NCBI RefSeq assembly: GCF_047237965.1 | Contig: NZ_JBDFLX010000002.1 | Span: 62,001 to 126,000 of the forward strand | Direction: 5' to 3' | Source of the DNA: Noviherbaspirillum_A sp047237965 | GTDB taxonomy: Bacteria; Pseudomonadota; Gammaproteobacteria; Burkholderiales; Burkholderiaceae_D | DNA length: 64,000 nt | Part shown: piece by piece, positions 1 through 12,889 of the stretch | How the letters are laid out: the number at the start of each line of letters is the position of its first letter | Position numbering within the stretch: position 1 is the stretch's first letter | Translations under genes and position numbers: made by a program | The notes under the pieces: model-generated | The model's database searches: none | What the model was told of the DNA's origin: nothing | What the model saw: the letters and a program-made list of their open reading frames with translations, nothing else

Positions 1-318
1 CACGGTATGCGGAAAGAGCGTCAGTACCGGAGAAGGCGTGACCAGCAGGGTCGAACCGTCCGCCGGTGCCCTTGCCACCGATTCGACTGCGAGACGTCCG
101 GCCGCGCCGGGCTTGTTTTCCACAATGACGGTGCTGTTCAAATGGCTTCTGAGCCCCTCTCCAAGCGCCCGGGCGATGGCATCGAATCCGCCGCCGGCCT
201 GGAAGCCGACAAACAGTTTCGTCATGCTGGACTGCGCCAGCGCCGGCTTGAACATGCCGGCGGCAAGCGCCGCCGCGGAACATGAGGCCAATGAAATGAA
301 TTTTCTGCGGGTAACCAT
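1..318 (-). CDS. Bug/TctC-family periplasmic solute receptor, N-terminal part (cut by window edge)
   Basis: The reading frame starts at 318 on the minus strand and stays open to the window edge, giving the first 106 residues. The N-terminus carries a twin-arginine signal (RRKFIS) followed by a hydrophobic stretch and an AxA-like cleavage site (ALAQ). It continues with FVGFQAGGGFDAIARALGE and VENKPGAAGR, the typical opening of Bug-type receptors of the tripartite tricarboxylate transporter family, which bind small carboxylates in the periplasm. The ligand cannot be told from sequence. The gene is divergent from a LysR regulator that may control it. No TctA/TctB membrane genes are visible here. 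Confidence 0.85.
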   Translation of the reverse strand, partial: MVTRRKFISLASCSAAALAAGMFKPALAQSSMTKLFVGFQAGGGFDAIARALGEGLRSHLNSTVIVENKPGAAGRLAVESVARAPADGSTLLVTPSPVLTLFPHTV

Positions 319-545
319 GCTGTCTCCAGATCTTCTGATTGGCTTATGCCTGCCTGTGCATCGGCAACGTACTATAAGCAAGAAATATATAACTTGAAAA
401 TTACGATTTGTTTTCCATAAATTACATTATGGTTATGAGCGGCAGCCCTCGATTGCTTCCTGTTGCTTGTCGGTCAAGGGACCGACCGGTCCCTTGACAG
501 AATGTCGCGGTGCAGTCCGACTAACGGGTTTCCAGGAGCGCAACT

Positions 546-1529
546 GTGACGGATGAGAATACCGAGATGGAAAATGCGAGGAGGCGCATGTTCGAGCGCT
601 TCTTCGATTCCACGTTGAAGCTGAACCAACTGCGCATCCTGCTGGCACTGTCCGAGTTGAAGCAAGTGAAGCTGGTGGCGCAGGCCTTTCATGTGACGCA
701 GCCCGCGATATCGAAGCAGATCGCCGAGATGGAAGCCATGCTCGGCGTCGACCTGATCAGGCGCGTTGGCCAGCAGGTCGAGTTCACGGTCTTTGGTCAT
801 GCGCTGACCAACCGCGCCCGTGAAATCCTCTACCAGATCAGTCATGCCAGAAAGGATTTCGATTCCCTGCTCTTCGGTTCTTCCGGCAAGGTCGCCATCG
901 GGGCGGTGTCGACGGTCACGCCGGTTCTGGTTCCGCAGGCAATCGCCGCATTTCACCATCGCGCGCCAAACGCCGCAGTGTCCCTGACGGAAGCGACGGC
1001 CGACCGGCTGTTCCCGATGGTGGCGGAGCGCATCGTCGACCTGATCATCACCAGGACACCGGCGCCCCTGAACAGCCCGCAATTCGCGGATCAGGAAATC
1101 GCCAGCGACCCGCTGGTGCTGGTCGTCTCGAAACACCATCCGCTGGCATTCCGCATTGCGCCGACATGGCAGGACCTGGAAGGCCATCCATGGATCGTCC
1201 CGGTCCGTACGTCGCCGGTATATCTGGCGCTCGATACCCTGCTCAAGGGTTATGGCGTCACCCTGCCGGACAATTGCGTGGAATCGATGTCGCTCTATGC
1301 CAATGCCGCGCTGGCTGGGCAGACCTCGATGATCTGCCTATTGCCCCGCACATTGGCCAATCGCTATGTGGCCGAAGGAAGCCACGCCATCGTTCCGCTC
1401 GACACGTCCGCAATCCTTCAGAAGGTGCACATCATTTCCCTGGCGGAAAACAGCAACCCCAGCGTCCGATTGATGCGCGAATGCTTCGAATATGCTGGGC
1501 AGATCTATGCGGGTTTCGGCATGAACTGA
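546..1529 (+). CDS. LysR-family transcriptional regulator
   Basis: A 327-residue protein with the LysR layout. The N-terminal winged helix-turn-helix lies at about residues 25-85 (LKLNQLRILLAL, then VTQPAISKQIAEME). A periplasmic-binding-like effector domain starts near residue 110 (KVAIGAVSTVTPVLVP). Length and architecture match GbpR-type regulators, but the effector is unknown. It is transcribed divergently from the truncated Bug receptor across a 227-bp AT-rich gap, the usual place for LysR operators. A sulfatase follows 243 bp downstream on the same strand. Regulation of either neighbour is inferred from position only. Confidence 0.88.
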   Translation: MTDENTEMENARRRMFERFFDSTLKLNQLRILLALSELKQVKLVAQAFHVTQPAISKQIAEMEAMLGVDLIRRVGQQVEFTVFGHALTNRAREILYQISHARKDFDSLLFGSSGKVAIGAVSTVTPVLVPQAIAAFHHRAPNAAVSLTEATADRLFPMVAERIVDLIITRTPAPLNSPQFADQEIASDPLVLVVSKHHPLAFRIAPTWQDLEGHPWIVPVRTSPVYLALDTLLKGYGVTLPDNCVESMSLYANAALAGQTSMICLLPRTLANRYVAEGSHAIVPLDTSAILQKVHIISLAENSNPSVRLMRECFEYAGQIYAGFGMN

Positions 1530-1772
1530 CCGTAGCCGCGATTGGCGCCCGGGGGCCAGCACGTTGCGACATCGCCCGCAAGGTAGTGCCCTGCCGTGGC
1601 CGTCACATTGGCGAGCCAGGCGCACTGCCACTACACAAGCCGGAAATAGATAACTTCCTGGTTATGATCTTTCAAAAATTTATCAATTGTTATTCATGCA
1701 GGCGGCGCCAATAATCGAGGCAATCCTTAAAAACGTTCAAGACGTTCACACCCCTAATCCTGGACCCGCCCG

Positions 1773-3203
1773 ATGAAGCCTACCAACGTCCTGCTGATCC
1801 TTTCCGATGAGCACGTACACAATCTAATGGGGTGCGCAGGCCATCCCTTCATTCGCACGCCCAACCTCGATGCACTGGCAACGGTATCCACCCGGTTCAG
1901 CAATGCCTATACGCCGTCCCCGATCTGCGTGCCGGCGCGTGCCTCGCTTGCCACCGGCCGCCATGTGCATGAAATAGGCTGCTGGGACAATGCCATAGCC
2001 TACGACGGCAAGCCGGCCGGATGGGCACAGCATCTGTCGGACGCCGGTCTGCTTGTTGAATCCATCGGCAAGCTGCATTACAGGAGTGCCTCGTCCCCGG
2101 TCGGATTCCGGCGCCAGCAGCACGCGGTCCATATTCACGAAGGCATAGGCCAAGTATGGGGCTCGGTGCGCGATCCTATGCCGGAAACCATCGGCCCATC
2201 GCCGCTGTATGACAGGATCGGCGCGGGCGAATCCGATTACAACCGCTTCGACGCCCGCGTGGCGGACACCGCGGTCGAGTGGCTGGGCCAGCATGCCAAC
2301 GATGAAAAGCCATGGACTTTGTTCGTGGGCCTGGTGGCGCCGCATTTTCCGCTGGTCGTACCCCAAGCGTTCCTGGACATGTACCCGGTCGACAGCATTC
2401 CGCTGCCGCTGCTCCATCCATCGAGCGGCTACGTCAGGCACCCCTGGGTGGAAAGGCAGGCCCGGTTCATGGACCATGACGCGGCGATCGGTTCCGACGA
2501 GCGTCGCCGCCTGGCCCTTGCCAGCTATTTCGGCCTGATCACCTTCATGGACCATCAGGTCGGAAAAATCATCGATGCCGCACACCGGCACGGCCTTCAT
2601 GAGTCCACCACCATCATCTACAGCAGCGACCATGGCGACAATGTCGGCAAGCGCGGCATGTGGAACAAATGCCTGATGTACCGCGAATCCACCGGCGTGC
2701 CGATGATGATTTCCGGCCCCGGCATTCCGGAGGCGAAGGTAAGCGCCACGCCGGTATCGCTGATCGATATCCAGAACACGATCCTGGAACGCACTGGCTG
2801 CGCGCCGGCGCTGATCCAAGGGCCGGGCCGTTCCATCGCCGAAATCGCCTGCGAACCCGACATGCCGAACCGCCTGGCATTCAGCGAATTCCATGCCGTC
2901 GGCTCCGAAAATGCCGCGTACATGCTGGCCAATGCGGACTTCAAGTACCACTACTATGTCGGCCTCCAACCTGAACTGTTCGACTTGCGGCAGGACCCGG
3001 AGGAAATCCGCAACCTCGCCGGCGATCCGGAATATGCGCACATCCTGGTCGACTTTGAAACACGGCTGCGCTCGCTGCTCGATCCGGAAGCGGTCAACCG
3101 CCAGGCCAAGGCCGACCAGCAAAAGCTGGTCGATGCTTTCGGCGGCAGGGATGTGGCACTGCGCACGGGGACACCAGCCGCGACGCCCGTACCCGGGAAA
3201 TAG
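1773..3203 (+). CDS. Sulfatase family hydrolase (type I, formylglycine-dependent)
   Basis: A 476-residue alkaline-phosphatase-superfamily sulfatase. The signature C-x-P-x-R is intact at residues 52-56 (ICVPARASLATGRH). Its cysteine would be converted to formylglycine, the catalytic nucleophile. Metal-binding residues are seen near the N-terminus (LILSDEH) and around residue 285 (SSDHGDNVGKRG). It has no obvious signal peptide, so it is probably cytoplasmic, like choline-sulfatase-type and phosphonate monoester hydrolase-type members. It hydrolyses sulfate or phosphonate esters. The substrate is not resolvable, though the adjacent LysR and Bug receptor suggest uptake and use of an organic anion. 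Confidence 0.88.
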   Translation: MKPTNVLLILSDEHVHNLMGCAGHPFIRTPNLDALATVSTRFSNAYTPSPICVPARASLATGRHVHEIGCWDNAIAYDGKPAGWAQHLSDAGLLVESIGKLHYRSASSPVGFRRQQHAVHIHEGIGQVWGSVRDPMPETIGPSPLYDRIGAGESDYNRFDARVADTAVEWLGQHANDEKPWTLFVGLVAPHFPLVVPQAFLDMYPVDSIPLPLLHPSSGYVRHPWVERQARFMDHDAAIGSDERRRLALASYFGLITFMDHQVGKIIDAAHRHGLHESTTIIYSSDHGDNVGKRGMWNKCLMYRESTGVPMMISGPGIPEAKVSATPVSLIDIQNTILERTGCAPALIQGPGRSIAEIACEPDMPNRLAFSEFHAVGSENAAYMLANADFKYHYYVGLQPELFDLRQDPEEIRNLAGDPEYAHILVDFETRLRSLLDPEAVNRQAKADQQKLVDAFGGRDVALRTGTPAATPVPGK

Positions 3204-3260
3204 GGCAATTTCTTTCATCACGCAAGCCAGCCGGTTACCAAATCAACCATCGACGTTGCG

Positions 3261-3429
3261 CTAGGAGCCTGCGCGGCAGAAGGCGGCGTAGCGAAACGTG
3301 CGAAAAACGAGGCCAGTTTGGTAGTACCAACAAGCCCAGGGTGGCCCCCTGGGCGCAGGTGGTGATACCGAACTGGACCGTTTTCTCGCGCGTTGCAGCC
3401 GCCGACCCTTCTGCCGCGCAGGCTCCTAG
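3261..3429. repeat. 169-bp long palindromic (hairpin) intergenic element
   Basis: The outer arms 3261-3283 and 3407-3429 are perfect 23-bp inverted repeats (left arm begins CTAGGAGCCTGCGCGGCAGA). Complementarity continues imperfectly inward: the left CCAGTTTGGTAGTACC near 3313-3328 opposes the right GGTGATACCGAACTGG near 3360-3375. A small inner hairpin (CCCAGG...CCCTGGG, 3335-3353) sits at the tip. The whole element could fold into one long stem between the sulfatase stop and the dehydrogenase start. It resembles a REP/MITE-like dispersed palindrome or a structured RNA. I see no second copy in this window. Confidence 0.6.
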
Positions 3430-3494
3430 GGAGCCCAGCGCGACGGCTGGCGGCCGGCGGCGCAAACCCATCAGGTCAGCAAGGATCAGCAAAC

Positions 3495-4889
3495 ATGGAT
3501 AGTCAAAATGCGGCATCGGATGTGTACGAGGCGCTGGTGGCCGAACTCGGTGCAGAAAACGTGACAGGCAATGCCGATATTGCGCACAGCCACGCAGGCG
3601 ACTGGAGCGAAGCGGCCAGGGAACGCCCCACTCTGGTGGTCTTCCCCAGAACGCCGCCCCAGGTGGCGACGGCGCTCGCCATTTTGAGTCGCTTCGGACA
3701 GAAGGCGGTCATACAGGGCGGCCTGACCGGCCTGGCCGGCGCGGCCACGCCGCAGCGCGGGGAAGTCGCGCTGTCGCTGGCAAAGCTGAACAGCATCGAA
3801 GAGTTCGACGACATCGGCGGCACGGTCACCGTGCAGGCAGGCGTGACACTGGAGCAGATGCAAACCTGCGTCGAGGAGAAGGGATGGTTCTTTCCACTCG
3901 ACCTCGGCGCACGGGGCAGTTGCCAGATCGGCGGCAACGCCTCCACCAATGCCGGCGGTAACCGCGTGATCCGCTATGGCACGATGCGGGACCTGGTTCT
4001 CGGGCTGGAAGTGGCGCTGCCGGATGGCTCGCTGATGACCATGCTCAACCGTGTAACCAAGAATACGACCGGCATCGACCTGAAGCATCTTTTCATCGGG
4101 GCCGAGGGCATACTCGGCGTGATTACACGGCTGGTGCTGAAGCTTGCGCCGAAACCGTCATCGACCGTCACCGCGCTGTGCGCGCTGACCTCCTTTTCCG
4201 ACGCGGCAGCGTTGCTGAAGGAAATGCGCTTGCATCTGCCCACGCTTTCGGCGTTCGAACTGATGTGGCAGGGCTTTATCGACAAGGCCGCGGAGATCAC
4301 CGGTGCCAGGCAGCCCTTTGCCGAACGGTATCCGGTCTATGTGCTGGTGGAACTGCTGGGCGCCTCGGACCGGCAGGACCGCGCGCAACTGGAAGCTTTC
4401 TTGCAACGAGCGCTGGAGCAGGAACTGGTCCAGGATGTGATCGTGGCCCAGTCGATCGAGCAGGCTAGGCAGCTATGGGACTACCGCGAATCTGTAGGCG
4501 AGATGCTGTCCCGTCTCAAGCCGCATGCCGCATTCGATGTCGGCATACCGGTGGCGTCGATGGATGGCTTCGTTGCTTCGGTACAGAAGACGCTCCAGGA
4601 GAAATTCCCGCAGCAGAGTCATCTGTTCTTTGGCCATCTTGGCGATGGCAACCTGCATTTGCTGTCTGGCCCCTATTCCACGCCCGGAATGCTGCACGAA
4701 GTCGAGGAGGTCGTATATAGCGCCGTGGGCGACGTACAGGGGCCGATCTCGGCTGAACATGGCATAGGGGTGATCAAGAAAGAGTTTTTGCACTTCAGCA
4801 GGTCACCGCAAGAGCTGGCGCTGATGGGTGCTCTGAAGCGGCTGCTCGATCCCAACAATGTGCTCAACGCCGGACGCGTTATCGACTAA
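3495..4889 (+). CDS. FAD-binding 2-hydroxyacid (D-lactate/glycolate-type) dehydrogenase
   Basis: A 464-residue flavoprotein. The start at 3495 is chosen because AAGGA sits 10 bp upstream, and because the upstream in-frame ATG at 3393 lies inside the palindromic element. The PCMH-type FAD domain covers about residues 40-220 (GGLTGLAGAA, then GGNASTNAGGNRVIRYGT). The FAD-oxidase C-terminal domain follows, with GHLGDGNLHLL and SAEHGIG, the substrate and metal-binding motifs of the GlcD/D-2-hydroxyglutarate dehydrogenase family. It oxidises a D-2-hydroxyacid to the 2-oxoacid and passes electrons to a quinone or electron-transfer flavoprotein. The exact substrate is unknown. Confidence 0.88.
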   Translation: MDSQNAASDVYEALVAELGAENVTGNADIAHSHAGDWSEAARERPTLVVFPRTPPQVATALAILSRFGQKAVIQGGLTGLAGAATPQRGEVALSLAKLNSIEEFDDIGGTVTVQAGVTLEQMQTCVEEKGWFFPLDLGARGSCQIGGNASTNAGGNRVIRYGTMRDLVLGLEVALPDGSLMTMLNRVTKNTTGIDLKHLFIGAEGILGVITRLVLKLAPKPSSTVTALCALTSFSDAAALLKEMRLHLPTLSAFELMWQGFIDKAAEITGARQPFAERYPVYVLVELLGASDRQDRAQLEAFLQRALEQELVQDVIVAQSIEQARQLWDYRESVGEMLSRLKPHAAFDVGIPVASMDGFVASVQKTLQEKFPQQSHLFFGHLGDGNLHLLSGPYSTPGMLHEVEEVVYSAVGDVQGPISAEHGIGVIKKEFLHFSRSPQELALMGALKRLLDPNNVLNAGRVID

Positions 4890-5285
4890 GCAGGCCGTCC
4901 GGATCGCATTTTGAAACTGACTCAGTCAGGCTTTGCGTCATTATCTGCAGGCGCAGCGGTTGCATGCATCCCTTCATCTGCATCGCACTGATTAGCTGGC
5001 GCAGGATGCAGCACGCACGTCGCATTCTGTTGCGCTTGCGCTGCCGGAGGGACGGGTACCAAGCCAACGCAGAGCTGTCGGCCACGCCGGCAGACGTCCA
5101 ACTGCGCGTCAAGACGGCTCACTGGCTCGCCAACGAAACGGACATAGTCCCAATGCCTTTGCCAACCGCTTAATGGGGTCTTTCGCAACCCAGGTTTGGG
5201 CATTATGGACGTTCGCATGTCTAAGGCTTGCATCGCGGCTAACCCTGTTCGTCAGGCAACCGATACCCAGATCGCGAATCCCAGA
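4890..5285. other. Intergenic region between the dehydrogenase and rRNA operon 1
   Basis: About 400 bp without a convincing gene. A minus-strand frame (4922-5233, up to 103 residues) has no recognisable domain, no clear ribosome binding site and an unstructured Ala/Pro-rich C-terminus. It could be a remnant or a small hypothetical protein but is not called. No terminator with a T-tract was seen for the upstream gene. Confidence 0.4.
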
Positions 5286-5299
5286 CCGCAACCCCAAAG

Positions 5300-5336
5300 C
5301 AAAAACCCCCGGCGCCTATTGGCGTCGGGGGTTTTC
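5300..5336 (-). terminator. Rho-independent terminator of rRNA operon 1
   Basis: Read on the minus strand, a GC-rich stem (ACCCCCGACGCC / GGCGCCGGGGGT, 5306-5331) with an AATA loop is followed by TTTTTGCTTT. It lies directly after 5S rRNA. Confidence 0.9.
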
Positions 5337-5344
5337 TAATAACA

Positions 5345-5458
5345 GCCTGACGATGACCTACTTTCACACTGGTTGCAGCACTATCATCGGCGCAAAGTCG
5401 TTTCACGGTCCTGTTCGGGATGGGAAGGGGTGGTACCAACTCGCTATGGTCATCAGGC
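5345..5458 (-). rRNA. rrf: 5S ribosomal RNA
   Basis: Minus-strand 5S sequence of about 114 nt with complementary ends (GCCTGATGACCAT at the 5' end, ATGGTCATCGTCAGGC-like pairing at the 3' end) and the conserved CCCATCCCGAACAGG segment. It lies between 23S and the operon terminator. Ends are approximate to a few bases. Confidence 0.95.
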
Positions 5459-5641
5459 ATGACTTGTCGGTTGTCTGTCGCGCTGCCGGCTTCTCGCCTG
5501 GCACACGCCACATCCAACCCAAAGGGAAGAAGCAGCCACATTGCTCCCGCACTTGGCAGGGGCAATGCAACGATCAATGTCTTGTCTTGCAGGTTGTGAG
5601 TATCGAACGTCACGCACCACACAGCGCCGCTATGCACCATC

Positions 5642-8537
<2,896 letters not shown>

Positions 8538-8708
8538 TATAACGTTGACCTCTGGAGTTGCCTCCAAAGACGTCATAGGCAAGCGCTGTGTTTCATTTGA
8601 TGCATGTTTGTTTCGATACAATCACAACCCAGCAATGTTTGCTAATCTGCTTACCGCCAGATTAACGCGCATTGCGAATTACATTGATCTTTACTACTTC
8701 TTCCACTT

Positions 8709-8719
8709 TGTTAAAGAAC
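8709..8719 (-). promoter_or_regulatory. boxA-like antitermination element in the 16S-23S spacer
   Basis: Read on the minus strand this is GTTCTTTAACA, matching the NusB/NusE boxA core. It sits between tRNA-Ala and 23S, the usual place for the spacer boxA. Confidence 0.7.
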
Positions 8720-8823
8720 GAATACAGCCTTCTTGATCGCAATGATCAAACCTAAATCGCATGCCTAGCTCTTTGGCCCGCACTGACTTACGTTTGTACC
8801 TTGCTGCCGTCATGGTCAGAGAA

Positions 8824-8899
8824 TGGTGGAGGTTGACGGGATCGAACCGACGACCCCCTGCTTGCAAAGCAGGTGCTCTCCCAGCTGAGCTAAACCCCC
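8824..8899 (-). tRNA. tRNA-Ala (anticodon TGC)
   Basis: A 76-nt cloverleaf with encoded CCA. Acceptor GGGGGTT pairs with AACCTCC, and the anticodon loop TTTGCAA gives TGC. It is the second spacer tRNA of the rRNA operon. Confidence 0.97.
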
Positions 8900-8935
8900 A
8901 TGGGACTTGCCATGACTTCTTTACTGCTGCTTAAC

Positions 8936-9012
8936 TGGTGGGTCTGGTTGGGCTCGAACCAACGACCCCCGCGTTATCAACACGGTGCTCTAACCAGCTG
9001 AGCTACAGACCC
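8936..9012 (-). tRNA. tRNA-Ile (anticodon GAT)
   Basis: A 77-nt cloverleaf with encoded CCA. Acceptor GGGTCTG pairs with CAGACCC, and the anticodon loop TTGATAA gives GAT. It is the first tRNA after 16S. Confidence 0.97.
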
Positions 9013-9131
9013 TCGCACACGCTGCACGACTGCCGCATGTACCGATCACTTCATGACCTGACGGTGTGTTTTGACTGTTCTTCGTTTTGCCTACAACCGA
9101 TAAGTGTGGACACCCAACTGCGTGCATATCT

Positions 9132-10669
<1,538 letters not shown>

Positions 10670-10846
10670 CTCTGTTTTGTGCCATTGCTGGCAGGTTCCG
10701 AAGAACCGTCGCTCACTCAAAATACTGACAGATCGATTCTTGCGAATCGTTCTACTTCTTTGTTGTGAGCACTTGCTTAATAATTTGAGCATCCGGCGTT
10801 GCCGCCGGCGCACTTCATCAAGTGCCCACACTTATCGGTTGTTGGT

Positions 10847-10857
10847 TGTTAAAGAAC
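10847..10857 (-). promoter_or_regulatory. boxA-like element in the rRNA leader
   Basis: The minus strand reads GTTCTTTAACA between the promoter and 16S, the usual leader antitermination site. Confidence 0.7.
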
Positions 10858-10941
10858 CGGGCAATTCAGTCTGCTGCCAGCCGCCCCGAGGGACTTGCCG
10901 GCTGCTGCGAAGCGTTGTGTTCGTCAGCAGCAGAGAAAGCG

Positions 10942-10970
10942 ATTATGCGATGTTTGGTGGCTTGCGTCAA
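10942..10970 (-). promoter_or_regulatory. Promoter of rRNA operon 1
   Basis: On the minus strand, -35 TTGACG (10965-10970) and -10 CATAAT (10942-10947) are separated by exactly 17 bp, upstream of the leader. The second operon has the same arrangement in otherwise different sequence, which supports the call. Confidence 0.75.
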
Positions 10971-11311
10971 CTGTTTTTTGCTTCAACTGCACAGTTCCGA
11001 TTACCAACTCGTCCAACGCCATTCTTCCCAAAAAATCTCTCTCCGGTCGCTGAATCGCTGTTCCTTGAGACATCATTTGGAAGGCCGTCACTTTAACCAG
11101 TGTGTTGCATCTGCGGAACTTCCGAAAACACATAGCTGTAATACGTTGTGTGAATATCAGAAAGGCTGTCTGGCCAGGATTCAGTGCACTCGCGGTGCCG
11201 GCTTTTCCGTACTGAGCGTCGGCTAGCTCAAATGAGTGCGTTACGAGCAACATCAGCAGGTTTTGATTTCCAGCAAGCTTATGAAGCTGGCAATGTTTAA
11301 TATGGACAAAT
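10971..11311. other. Intergenic region upstream of the rRNA promoter
   Basis: About 340 bp between the rRNA promoter and the gdhA terminator. It probably holds upstream activating sequence for rRNA transcription. I could not place individual factor sites and see no convincing gene. Confidence 0.4.
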
Positions 11312-11335
11312 AAAAAAAGCCCGCACAAGGCGGGC
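11312..11335 (-). terminator. Rho-independent terminator after gdhA
   Basis: The minus strand reads GCCCGC-CTTGT-GCGGGC followed by TTTTTTTA. It lies 130 bp past the gdhA stop and insulates the rRNA promoter from read-through. Confidence 0.85.
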
Positions 11336-11467
11336 GAATCGGAAAAACAAAACAACGCCGACATCGTATTTCCAACAAGAAATCATGTCAACAAAAAACT
11401 GTTGCGCTGCCTACAATAGTTTGCGTCGCCTGTATTGCTTGGTGGTCTGTCGCTTAAGTGCGGACTG

Positions 11468-12754
11468 TCAGGGGTACAGGCCGCGCATTTCTCTCGCCTG
11501 CAATATCCGGGTGCATCCGACGATGAACGCGGCTGTGCGGAGCGATACCTTTTTCTCGGAAGCGAGTTGCCAGACGCCTGAAAAGGCTTCCCGCATGATG
11601 CGCGTAAGGCGCAGATTGATTTCGTCTTCAGTCCAGAAAAAGCTCGAAAAGTCCTGTACCCATTCGAAATAGCTGACAGTCACGCCGCCGGCGTTTGCGA
11701 TAACGTCCGGCACGATCAGGACACCTTTTTCATGCAGGATGTCGTCGGCGAGCGGCGTGGTCGGGCCGTTTGCGCCTTCGAGAATGATTTTCGCCTTGAT
11801 GTGCCCAGCATTGTGTTCAGTGATCTGCTGTTCCAGAGCCGCCGGAATCAATATGTCGCAGTCCACTTCCCAGAAACGGCTCCGGTCGCTGATGTGTTCC
11901 GCGGCAGCATAACCGCCCACGCCGCCGTGGGCAGCGACATGTTCCTGGAGCGCTAGCACGTCCAGGCCCGCCTCGTTATATACCGTCGATTGATGGTCCT
12001 GCACGGCAACGATGCGTGCACCGGCTTCGCTGAAGAGCCGGGCGGCGATGCTGCCGACATTGCCGAAACCCTGCACGGCTATCCGGGCGCCCTTGATGTC
12101 CAGCCCGGTCTTCACCGCCGCCTCGCAGCCGACAACGAACACGCCGCGGCCGGTTGCTTCCCGCCTGCCGAGGCTGCCGCCCAGGGAAATCGGTTTGCCC
12201 GTCACCACGCCGGACGCCGTGCTGCCCTGATTCATCGAGTAGGTGTCCATCATCCAGGCCATCACCTGCTCGTTGGTGTTGACGTCCGGCGCCGGGATAT
12301 CCTTGTTCGGTCCAATGATGATGCCGATTTCGCTGGTGTAGCGACGGGTCACGCGCTGCAGTTCGGCTTGCGACAGCAGGCGCGGATCCAGCCTGATGCC
12401 GCCCTTGGCGCCGCCATAGGGCACGTTGACTGCCGCGTTCTTCACCGTCATCCAGGCAGACAACGCCATCACTTCCGACAACGTCACGTCCTGGTGAAAG
12501 CGCACGCCGCCCTTGCCCGGGCCGCGGGAAGTATTATGCTGCACCCGGTAACCCTCGAAATGCGCGATGCTGCCGTCATCCCGCTCGATGGGCACGTCCA
12601 CGATCAGCACGCGCTTGGGCCGCTTCAGGGTTTCCACCCAGCGCGCCAAGCCGCCAAGGTAGGGCGTCACACGATCGATCTGCTCGAGGTAGACGGCCCA
12701 GGGGCCGATTTCATGCGGTGTCAGATAAGACGGAATTTCATGCTGGCTGGACAT
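11468..12754 (-). CDS. gdhA: Glutamate dehydrogenase
   Basis: A 428-residue Glu/Leu/Phe/Val dehydrogenase that interconverts glutamate and 2-oxoglutarate plus ammonia with NAD(P). The start at 12754 (MSSQHEIP) follows an AAGGAG ribosome binding site. A longer frame to 12850 has no such site. Conserved pieces are GPGKGGVRFH and PYGGAKGGI (catalytic lysine region, about residues 80-120), GPNKDIPAPDV, and the Rossmann fingerprint VQGFGNVGS near residue 225. The C-terminal ANAGGVTVSYFEW is also typical. It is followed by a strong terminator. A LysR regulator lies upstream on the same strand. Confidence 0.95.
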   Translation of the reverse strand: MSSQHEIPSYLTPHEIGPWAVYLEQIDRVTPYLGGLARWVETLKRPKRVLIVDVPIERDDGSIAHFEGYRVQHNTSRGPGKGGVRFHQDVTLSEVMALSAWMTVKNAAVNVPYGGAKGGIRLDPRLLSQAELQRVTRRYTSEIGIIIGPNKDIPAPDVNTNEQVMAWMMDTYSMNQGSTASGVVTGKPISLGGSLGRREATGRGVFVVGCEAAVKTGLDIKGARIAVQGFGNVGSIAARLFSEAGARIVAVQDHQSTVYNEAGLDVLALQEHVAAHGGVGGYAAAEHISDRSRFWEVDCDILIPAALEQQITEHNAGHIKAKIILEGANGPTTPLADDILHEKGVLIVPDVIANAGGVTVSYFEWVQDFSSFFWTEDEINLRLTRIMREAFSGVWQLASEKKVSLRTAAFIVGCTRILQAREMRGLYP

Positions 12755-12889
12755 TTGAGGGCTCCTTGGTTGAACACGCAGGCAGCGAACCGCACTGGGC
12801 TTGCGCTGCAGAGACCTGTATCTTATGACTGGCCGCTGCTGCCGATCCAATGCCTTGTTCGCATGTAACTATGCGTATAAAACATAGTT

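Noticed and set aside
1824..3221. Long minus-strand frame opposite the sulfatase (465 residues)
   Set aside because: It is an antisense shadow typical of high-GC DNA; the plus-strand frame carries the intact sulfatase motifs.
4922..5233. Possible 103-residue minus-strand gene before rRNA operon 1
   Set aside because: No ribosome site, no domain and low-complexity C-terminus; kept only as a note in the intergenic entry.
10924..11364. 146-residue minus-strand frame upstream of rRNA operon 1
   Set aside because: It spans the gdhA terminator and the rRNA promoter, lacks a ribosome site and shows no domain.
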